NCBI GenBank assembly: GCA_030844565.1
Contig: JAUUNK010000171.1
Coordinates: 1-10,862, forward strand
Source of the DNA: Bacteroides ovatus
GTDB taxonomy: Bacteria; Bacteroidota; Bacteroidia; Bacteroidales; Bacteroidaceae
Direction of reading: 5' to 3'
Length of the DNA stretch: 10,862 nt
Under the pieces are notes generated by a model that had not been told where the DNA came from, did no database searches, and was given only the letters and a program-made list of their open reading frames with translations. This document shows, in pieces, positions 6,641 to 10,862 of this stretch. Each line of letters opens with the position of its first letter. The first letter of the stretch is position 1. The translations under genes and the position numbers were made by a program.

Positions 6641-8398
6641 TTATATGGCTTGCTTGTTGCCTTTATTTTGTTCCTGTTGCTGATTTTGGCTAGTCTCCGC
6701 TTGCGCTGCATTGCGTGAGGTATTACGGCGTATGTCCGGGTTCTCTTGGAAATATTGCAGTTGTCCGGAGGTAGCGTTCACTTTCATATAGGAACTGAAT
6801 GTGGTGCCGTTGGAGCTTTTCAGCTCTGAAACGAGGATAGTCTTTCCGTCCTGTAAGTTGGCGCGTTCCTTCGCCGAGAACACATGGCCATATACTTCCG
6901 CGGGAATTATTGGTGCTGGGCGCTCGTTGAAACCGTCCAGTGTACGGGAGTATTGCGGCCTACCGGTATTCATGTCCAGCTTGACAAAGCAGGAAAACTC
7001 CTCTCCCTTGCGGTTGATCATGTTTTCAAGGAAGACAGGCTGTCCTTTACGCAAAGTTTCCTTGTCTTCTGGAGTGAGTTGGACATTGCAGATTTCCTTG
7101 GGAATATAGATTTCTCCGGTTTCCGGATTGTGGCGGGTATATTGTGGTCTACCGGTATTCATGTCCAGCGTGACAAAGGCAGAGAACAGTTCTCCGTTTG
7201 TGCGCTTCATGTCCTCCACCAGGATGGTACGCCCTTCCTGGAGCATTTTGAGCTGGTTGGGTGAAAGGGGCACGCCGCCCAGTGTCTGCTGGTTGAAAGT
7301 TTGGTCTTTGGGGAAGATGAATTCCAGTCCCCGCCGTTCCGCGCTGTATTGCAGGGTAGCATTGAATTCTTTGCCTTTGCTGGAAATCATACCCTCCACC
7401 ACTATTGGTTTTCCTTCTTTAAGGGCGTTGATTTCATCTGGACTGAGTGTAACCCCTTTCACTTCATTAGGGATATATACATGCTCCTGACGCACGGCAA
7501 CCAGTTCGTTGGTATTCTTGTCAATGGAGATGAGACAAGGCGTATAACTTCCTGCCCCTAGATTCAGTTCTACCACGCGGCCCATATTTCCCGTTTCGCG
7601 CAAGTTCTTTTTGTCCTCTTGCGTAAAGATATGTCCGAAGTAGGGCCTTTCCAGTTCCGGTTCTTTGCGTATGCCGTGGATGCCCAATCCGATCTGTCCG
7701 TCCTTCATGGTAATGAAGGAGAGGCGTGCATCCAGTTTGACCTTGGCGCCCGGCAGCGTCAGTGTCAGCGGAACCAGCTTATTTGTTTTATAACCTTTCA
7801 ACATGGAGTCCAGCAAGCCCTGCTGTTCGAGGGATGCCTTGGAGATACCCATCTTATCCAATTCGTCCCAGTTTACCATCTCTTCATTGTAACGGTAGCG
7901 GGGAGCCTGTTGTTCCTGAGGTTGTTGTTTCTCTGCCATAATCTTGTTTTCTTTTTCGTTCTTATTTTCTTCTTTCTTGTTTTCTCTCGGACGGATTTCG
8001 TAGCGTTTGAGGAATTCTTTCACTGTGTCCGTCTCTTTCCCTTGGGACAAATCCTTGATAGCTTGCTTATTCTGCTTATAATCATGGATAGTCATGCGTA
8101 TCAGCCGGAAATGGGTAGGATTCTTAAGTTGGCTCAACAAATTTTTGATGAAGTTTTCAAGGATGCTTGAATTTTTGTCGAACTTCAGGAATGAATTTTC
8201 ATTCTTCTCTTCGGCAGGAACCATTTTAGCCTTTCCCTTTTCGTCAATTTCGCTGATGGCTTGTACGCCAGCCTTCGGATCTTCTTTGTTGTGGATGAAC
8301 AGCAATTCATTGATTTGTTCCACATAGCCTGTTTCCTTAGAGGATTTTCTTGTCCGCTTCGGCTTTTCGCTAATGTCTTTCTTTTTTGCCATATTCAT
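6641..8398 (-). CDS. DUF4099 and DUF3945 repeat protein
   Basis: This 585-residue protein is of the kind widespread in Bacteroides conjugative elements. Residues 1-150 are a lysine-rich N-terminal region containing the helical stretch NSSILENFIKNLLSQL, then a charged linker (RENKKEENKNEKENK). A DUF4099 unit follows (about 170-245, MVNWDELDKMGISKASL). After that come about five tandem DUF3945-like units with a repeated pattern of xxGxxLSPxxxxxLxxGxxIxVExM followed by a hydrophobic strand. Two units share the segment LDMNTGRPQY. The C-terminus is a Gln/Asn-rich tail. The start is MNMAKKK at 8398; the second Met (8392) is equally possible. It is the first gene of the minus-strand block, with a TAATTTTG -7 box about 35 bases upstream. 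No enzymatic motif is seen; the repeats suggest a binding or scaffold role. Confidence 0.9.
   Translation of the reverse strand: MNMAKKKDISEKPKRTRKSSKETGYVEQINELLFIHNKEDPKAGVQAISEIDEKGKAKMVPAEEKNENSFLKFDKNSSILENFIKNLLSQLKNPTHFRLIRMTIHDYKQNKQAIKDLSQGKETDTVKEFLKRYEIRPRENKKEENKNEKENKIMAEKQQPQEQQAPRYRYNEEMVNWDELDKMGISKASLEQQGLLDSMLKGYKTNKLVPLTLTLPGAKVKLDARLSFITMKDGQIGLGIHGIRKEPELERPYFGHIFTQEDKKNLRETGNMGRVVELNLGAGSYTPCLISIDKNTNELVAVRQEHVYIPNEVKGVTLSPDEINALKEGKPIVVEGMISSKGKEFNATLQYSAERRGLEFIFPKDQTFNQQTLGGVPLSPNQLKMLQEGRTILVEDMKRTNGELFSAFVTLDMNTGRPQYTRHNPETGEIYIPKEICNVQLTPEDKETLRKGQPVFLENMINRKGEEFSCFVKLDMNTGRPQYSRTLDGFNERPAPIIPAEVYGHVFSAKERANLQDGKTILVSELKSSNGTTFSSYMKVNATSGQLQYFQENPDIRRNTSRNAAQAETSQNQQQEQNKGNKQAI
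6951..7179. repeat. DNA-level repeat between two DUF3945 units
   Basis: Positions 6951-6990 and 7140-7179 are nearly identical, with the shared core TACCGGTATTCATGTCCAGC. They are offset by 189 bases, exactly 63 codons, and encode the repeated LDMNTGRPQY segment. Conservation at the DNA level, higher than in the rest of the repeat units, points to a recent internal duplication or gene conversion. Confidence 0.75.
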
Positions 8399-8432
8399 TA
8401 CTTTTTGAGGTTAATGGAATCGTTTGACAGTT

Positions 8433-8440
8433 CAAAATTA
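8433..8440 (-). promoter_or_regulatory. -7 box for the DUF3945-topB-PRTRC operon
   Basis: On the minus strand the sequence is TAATTTTG, a full match to the Bacteroides TAnnTTTG element, about 35 bases upstream of the first gene of the block. No clear TTG sits at the expected -33 distance, which would fit a promoter that needs an activator. The array of 10-base repeats begins 38 bases further upstream. Confidence 0.5.
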
Positions 8441-8477
8441 GCTTGTGTTTTTGAATAAAATACTGATTTTCAGAAAG

Positions 8478-8517
8478 GTGGCATCACGTGTCGTTGTGTG
8501 TCGTCAAATGTCATACA
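8478..8517. repeat. four direct repeats in exact 10-base register
   Basis: Heptamers GTGGCAT (8478), GTGTCGT (8488), GTGTCGT (8498) and ATGTCAT (8508) follow one another at exactly 10 bases, one helical turn. The second and third are identical. All would face the same side of the DNA. They lie just upstream of the operon -7 box, where tandem activator sites are usual, so a phased regulator-binding array is the leading idea. Iterons of a replication origin are an alternative. Confidence 0.65.
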
Positions 8518-8669
8518 AGAGAAAAAGAAAGAGGGGAAAAAAACGAAAAAAGGTACGCCGCAAGCCGAATCAACCAGGCGCCTATGCAGAACAGAGGGAA
8601 CTGAAGTCCCTAGCTTTATTGGGGAATTTTGATTTTCCGGCAACAGACATTTATGGAGGTTTGCAATAG
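8508..8669 (+). CDS. possible small very basic protein
   Basis: A 53-residue frame starts at the ATG at 8508. It opens with an extreme run of Lys and Arg (SYKRKRKRGKKRKKVRRK) and ends in a more ordinary segment (ELKSLALLGNFDFPATDIYGGLQ). An in-frame ATG at 8445 would give 74 residues. No ribosome-binding site and no TAnnTTTG promoter is seen upstream, and the basic run comes simply from the purine tract, so the frame may be accidental. If real, it would be a nucleic-acid-binding peptide divergent from the operon. No family is recognised. Confidence 0.25.
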   Translation: MSYKRKRKRGKKRKKVRRKPNQPGAYAEQRELKSLALLGNFDFPATDIYGGLQ

Positions 8670-8751
8670 TCTTGGTAAAGTTCGTGAGACTTTGGCACAA
8701 AATAAGGGGCTCTCCTTATAATCATCCATGCGTCACGTCGGTCACAGTTAG

Positions 8752-8903
8752 TCCCTATAATTTTTCCATCCAATCAAAAACGTAGTCGGAGCGTTTTTTT
8801 CAAATGAATTTTCTTGGCGAAGCCATACAGAAAATTCTTTTGAAAAACCGAATGGCTCGAACGGGAGGACGCAGCGTTTTTGATTTATCTTTAATTATAG
8901 GGA
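8752..8903. repeat. nested palindrome with GCGAAGC apex, second copy of the design
   Basis: Outer arms TCCCTATAATT (8752-8762) and AATTATAGGGA (8893-8903) are perfect. Middle arms AATCAAAAACG (8772-8782) and CGTTTTTGATT (8875-8885) are perfect. The inner arms, 8796-8814 against 8829-8847, match at 18 of 19 positions. The 14-base centre holds TGGCGAAGCCA (8815-8825), itself a hairpin with a GAA loop and containing GCGAAGC (8817-8823). Unpaired side segments (8783-8795 and 8848-8874) differ in length. No gene is present. The layout parallels 4179-4302 although the arm sequences differ. Confidence 0.85.
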
Positions 8904-9028
8904 GTAATATCAACAAAGTGTAAAATTATATGAGAATGGTATGGGCAATGTTTAAGAATCACTTTCTATCTTTATCCAAACATGAAAAATTCCAATAGCG
9001 GAAACTTTAAGGTATAATCGAATATAGC

Positions 9029-9070
9029 AAAAAAATCCTCCTGTCTCATCTCACGATAAGAACAGGAGGA
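9029..9070 (-). terminator. intrinsic terminator on the minus strand
   Basis: TCCTCCTGT (9036-9044) pairs perfectly with ACAGGAGGA (9062-9070). On the minus strand the hairpin is followed by seven T (9029-9035), the classic intrinsic terminator form. There is no established minus-strand gene immediately upstream. The only candidates are a very short frame at 9073-9159 or an untranslated RNA starting in the promoter block near 9160. Confidence 0.75.
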
Positions 9071-9197
9071 GACTATTGATAATAGTTTTCTTCGTTACAT
9101 AAATCCAACTGCATAGGATGTCCCTTATATTGAGTAATTGATTTGTTCTTAAATTTTGGTTATGCAAATTAACATATTTTCCTCCATTCTTTTAGGT

Positions 9198-9228
9198 GTA
9201 AGAATCATCATTCTTTTTGGTAAAAATC
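9198..9228 (+). promoter_or_regulatory. paired putative operator sites, copy 1
   Basis: GTAAGAATC (9198-9206) and GTAAAAATC (9220-9228) are direct repeats exactly 22 bases apart, two helical turns. The same spacing and position recur at 10408-10438. They end about 43 bases upstream of the -33 element. Binding by the XRE protein encoded downstream is a reasonable guess. Confidence 0.5.
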
Positions 9229-9270
9229 TACATCCTTTATAAAAAAGATTAAAAGAGTCCCTACTTGTTA

Positions 9271-9301
9271 TTTGTAAAAAACATAGAAAGATATACCTTT
9301 G
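9271..9301 (+). promoter_or_regulatory. Bacteroides-type promoter of XRE gene 1
   Basis: TTTG (9271-9274), a 19-base spacer and TACCTTTG (9294-9301) match the Bacteroides -33 and -7 consensus exactly. The start codon at 9344 follows after a 42-base leader. The same arrangement is repeated 1210 bases downstream. Confidence 0.85.
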
Positions 9302-9331
9302 TTATTAAGTAAGGATAAAAATCATAATTAA

Positions 9332-9379
9332 GATATAGACAACATGACAACTCACGATGTAGATAACATGGCAACTAAA
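9332..9379 (+). repeat. 24-base tandem duplication over the XRE start codon
   Basis: Positions 9332-9355 and 9356-9379 match at 19 of 24 positions, and both contain AACATG. The duplication creates two in-frame start codons (9344 and 9368) in similar context. The second gene copy (start 10552) has only one. Confidence 0.7.
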
Positions 9380-9877
9380 GTAAAGACACAACCACAAAGC
9401 AACTATCATCATGGAAATGCCATCAAACGGTTGCGCCAGGGTGAGCTACTTACTCAACAACAGCTAGGCGACCGGGTGGGCATGACCCAACAGACCATCT
9501 ATCGGTATGAAAAAGAAGAAAGATTAGAAGATGATGTCATTCAACGCTTAGCCGAGGCCCTGGGTGTAACGGCTGATTTCATTAAAACAATGGAAGAAGA
9601 TAAATCGTTGGTGAACCATATTCATCATAACACAATTACATCTCCTATCAATTCAAATAATAGCATAGTCAACAATGGTACGCAGATAACCAACGCATTA
9701 GAAGATGATAAATTTGAAGCTATCTTGAAAGAGATTAAAAGTCTCTCCCAGGAATGTCAAAAACAGTGCCAAACAATGACAGAAGCTTGTAAAGAAATAA
9801 TAGGATTATATAAAAAAGAAATCCAAGTGCTAGAAGAACAACTTAGAGTTCAAAAAGAAAAGAATCATCTTCACTGA
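9344..9877 (+). CDS. XRE-family regulator with coiled-coil tail (copy 1)
   Basis: Residues about 26-81 form an XRE/Cro-type helix-turn-helix: NAIKRLRQGELLTQQQLG, then the recognition region GMTQQTIYRYEKEE and a closing helix ending in VTADFIK. An Asn/Ser-rich linker (about 95-118, SPINSNNSIVNNGT) leads to a predicted coiled coil (about 123-175, LKEIKSLSQECQKQCQ to VLEEQLRVQKEK), so an oligomeric DNA-binding protein is expected. I recall this architecture (HTH, Asn-rich linker, short coiled coil) as common in Bacteroides accessory DNA. Two starts are possible: 9344, or 9368, which aligns with the start of the second copy. The first eight codons come from a 24-base tandem duplication. It has its own strong promoter and a terminator downstream. 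Autoregulation through the upstream repeats is plausible. Confidence 0.9.
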   Translation: MTTHDVDNMATKVKTQPQSNYHHGNAIKRLRQGELLTQQQLGDRVGMTQQTIYRYEKEERLEDDVIQRLAEALGVTADFIKTMEEDKSLVNHIHHNTITSPINSNNSIVNNGTQITNALEDDKFEAILKEIKSLSQECQKQCQTMTEACKEIIGLYKKEIQVLEEQLRVQKEKNHLH

Positions 9878-9907
9878 TATAGTAGGGGTGCATTCCAGTT
9901 ATAGAGT

Positions 9908-9949
9908 AAAGGGTTCCCGCACACTCTGGGTATGGGGAACTCCTTTTTT
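9908..9949 (+). terminator. terminator after XRE gene 1
   Basis: GTTCCC (9913-9918) pairs with GGGAAC (9935-9940), extended by imperfect AAAGG/CCTTT pairing, and is followed by six T (9944-9949). It lies about 30 bases after the XRE stop. On the minus strand the same hairpin is followed by a shorter T tract, so it may also serve the convergent gene ending at 9957. Confidence 0.75.
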
Positions 9950-9956
9950 CTCTAAG

Positions 9957-10307
9957 CTAATTTTTTATAGTCTCTAACATCGCAAAAAATGCCCACTTCG
10001 GGAAAAGATATGATTGGATACATTCTTCATTCTCATTGAATAGGCATATCAATAAATCCTCTAGATCTCCATACACCTGATACCACATGGCTCCATTCAC
10101 AGCACACGACCCTTGCTGAAAGAAGTAGACATCTTTCATTGTGTCTTCAATTTGTTTTTTTGTAAAATAGGTGAATTCTTTTACCTCTTTTCTTTTCTCT
10201 TGTAATGCACGGGGGATGTCAATATGGGTTAAAAAACTTTCTAGACTCTCCGGTTTACAAAAATTCACTACAGGGACCTTGTGTTGTCCTTTTTTTTGCA
10301 ATTTCAT
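9957..10307 (-). CDS. hypothetical protein between the XRE copies
   Basis: A 116-residue frame on the opposite strand from its neighbours. The N-terminus is basic (MKLQKKGQHK). The middle has a charged helix (ALQEKRKEVKEFTYFTKKQIEDTMKD). The C-terminal half is aromatic and cysteine-containing (YFFQQGSCAVNGAMWYQVYGDLEDLLICLF to FPKWAFFAM), which looks like a folded globular domain. No signal peptide is seen, and I recognise no family. It is divergent from XRE copy 2, sharing its upstream region, and converges on XRE copy 1 with the terminator between them. That position suggests it may be controlled by the XRE proteins. A partner or antagonist of the regulators, or a small phage-type protein, are equally open guesses. 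Confidence 0.7.
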   Translation of the reverse strand: MKLQKKGQHKVPVVNFCKPESLESFLTHIDIPRALQEKRKEVKEFTYFTKKQIEDTMKDVYFFQQGSCAVNGAMWYQVYGDLEDLLICLFNENEECIQSYLFPKWAFFAMLETIKN

Positions 10308-10407
10308 TTTATGACAGTTTTTATGTATGTGTTTCTATTAATTGGTAATATGTTTGTTTTCACTTTTCGTTATGCAAATTAATAGGTTTTCTTTCTCTTA
10401 GTAAGAT

Positions 10408-10438
10408 GTAGGAATCATCATTCTCTTTTATAAGAATC
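10408..10438 (+). promoter_or_regulatory. paired putative operator sites, copy 2
   Basis: GTAGGAATC (10408-10416) and ATAAGAATC (10430-10438) repeat with the same 22-base spacing as at 9198 and 9220. Both occupy the same position relative to the promoter as in copy 1. Confidence 0.45.
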
Positions 10439-10480
10439 TACTTTCATTATAAAAAAAATTAAAAGAACCTCAACTTATTT

Positions 10481-10511
10481 TTTGTCAGGAACTTAGAATT
10501 ATATATCTTTG
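10481..10511 (+). promoter_or_regulatory. Bacteroides-type promoter of XRE gene 2
   Basis: TTTG (10481-10484), a 19-base spacer and TATCTTTG (10504-10511) form a full consensus match, with the start codon 40 bases further on. It is the direct equivalent of the promoter at 9271-9301. Confidence 0.85.
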
Positions 10512-10551
10512 CTCTAAAGTAAACATAAATGTAAAACAAAAGAGAAACAGT

Positions 10552-10862
10552 ATGGAAGCTAAAGGAAAGATACAACCGCGTAGTAAGTGTCATTACGGAA
10601 ATTCTATCAAACGCCTGCGCTTGAGTAAGCTACTTACACAAAAGCAACTAGGCGAATTGGCAGGCATGACTCAACAGGCCATTTATCAGTATGAAAAGGA
10701 AGAGAAATTGGATGATACTGTTCTTCAGCCAATCGCTAAGGCTTTAGAAGTCTCGGTTGACTTCATCAAAGAAATGGAAGAAGATAGCTCCCTGGTATAT
10801 TACATTGAGAACAATACAATATCATCTCCTATCAATTCAAGCAATACGATAGTAAACAATGG
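10552..10862 (+). CDS. XRE-family regulator (copy 2), 3' end cut by window
   Basis: I translated 103 residues from the ATG at 10552 to the window edge. They align end to end without gaps with copy 1 from its second Met. The HTH is NSIKRLRLSKLLTQKQLGELAGMTQQAIYQYEKEE and the linker is SSPINSSNTIVNN. By eye, roughly two thirds of residues are identical. Differences fall partly in the recognition region (TIYRYEKEERLEDD in copy 1, AIYQYEKEEKLDDT here), so the two proteins may bind related but not identical sites. The start is unambiguous because no upstream in-frame ATG follows the promoter. The coiled-coil tail, if present, lies beyond the window. Confidence 0.88.
   Translation, partial: MEAKGKIQPRSKCHYGNSIKRLRLSKLLTQKQLGELAGMTQQAIYQYEKEEKLDDTVLQPIAKALEVSVDFIKEMEEDSSLVYYIENNTISSPINSSNTIVNN

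Larger units (their letters stand above)
9151..9301. repeat. promoter/operator block, copy 1
   Basis: This block aligns without gaps to 10361-10511 at a constant offset of 1210 bases. By hand count 107 of 141 positions match from 9161 to 9301. It contains the shared motifs TATGCAAATT (9161-9170), GAATCATCATTCT (9202-9214), the paired sites described separately, and the promoter. Such conservation in non-coding DNA implies that regulatory sites are being retained. Confidence 0.8.
8399..9343. other. 945-base region without a secure gene
   Basis: This intergenic region separates the minus-strand operon from the plus-strand regulators. It holds a -7 box (8433-8440), four 10-base-spaced repeats (8478-8517), a purine run (8517-8543), a short basic frame (8508-8669), a nested palindrome (8752-8903), a minus-strand terminator (9029-9070), and the promoter/operator block of the first XRE gene (9151-9301). 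Apart from a very short minus-strand frame (9073-9159), I see nothing recognisable in 8904-9028 or 9071-9150. Base composition becomes visibly more AT-rich to the right of about 8900. Confidence 0.6.
10361..10511. repeat. promoter/operator block, copy 2
   Basis: Ungapped counterpart of 9151-9301. It keeps TATGCAAATT (10371-10380), GAATCATCATTCT (10412-10424) and the promoter in the same register. The preserved spacing of every element suggests duplication of the whole regulator unit followed by divergence under constraint. Confidence 0.8.

Noticed and set aside
8595..8611. Small hairpin AGGGA/TCCCT
   Set aside because: Five-base stem without a T run; too weak to call a terminator and expected by chance at this length.
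8470..8700. 76-codon minus-strand frame upstream of the DUF3945 gene
   Set aside because: It would read across the phased repeats and purine tract, has no family resemblance and lies in the likely control region.
9161..9180. Divergent promoter for a minus-strand RNA at TATGCAAATT
   Set aside because: The -7-like element misses one base of TAnnTTTG and no TTG is found at the -33 distance; kept only as a possibility in the terminator finding.

Overview
The window looks like an accessory, conjugative-element-type region of a Bacteroidales genome (Bacteroides, Phocaeicola or Parabacteroides). The evidence is the pairing of a DUF4099/DUF3945 protein with a plasmid-type topoisomerase III, start codons that mostly lack a strong Shine-Dalgarno, and Bacteroides-type promoters (TAnnTTTG at -7, TTTG at -33, 19-base spacer) ahead of the rightmost genes. 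No ribosomal RNA, tRNA, CRISPR array, integrase or complete insertion sequence was seen.

Positions 1-8398 hold a long block read entirely on the minus strand. In order of transcription it runs: a 585-residue DUF4099/DUF3945 protein, a stand-alone 87-residue DUF4099 paralogue, topoisomerase III (topB), a 364-base gap with a nested palindrome, a 70-residue three-helix membrane protein, a 69-residue basic protein, then PRTRC (ParB-related, ThiF-related cassette) proteins E, C, F and B and a ThiF/E1-like enzyme cut by the window edge. A 60-residue Lys/Arg-rich frame overlaps the start of F. The PRTRC genes are almost contiguous, and B and ThiF overlap by ATGA. ThiF is E1-like, B is E2-like with a candidate active cysteine, and C is ubiquitin-sized and ends in glycine. 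The cassette therefore reads as a minimal bacterial ubiquitin-like conjugation pathway on a mobile element. Its target and purpose are, to my knowledge, unestablished, and this is the most interesting system in the window.

Positions 8399-9343 contain no secure gene but much structure. There is a -7 box for the minus-strand operon, four direct repeats spaced exactly 10 bases apart just upstream of it, a purine run, a short very basic frame, a roughly 150-base nested palindrome and a minus-strand terminator. The palindrome here and the one near 4240 are both tipped by GCGAAGC, known as an exceptionally stable DNA mini-hairpin. That suggests a role for them as single-stranded DNA, for example during conjugative transfer or replication.

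Positions 9150-10862 are visibly more AT-rich. They hold two tandem paralogous XRE-type regulators on the plus strand (the second cut by the edge), each behind a near-duplicate promoter/operator block at a constant offset of 1210 bases. An unrecognised 116-residue gene lies between them on the opposite strand. This looks like a duplicated regulator module, distinct in composition from the operon to its left.
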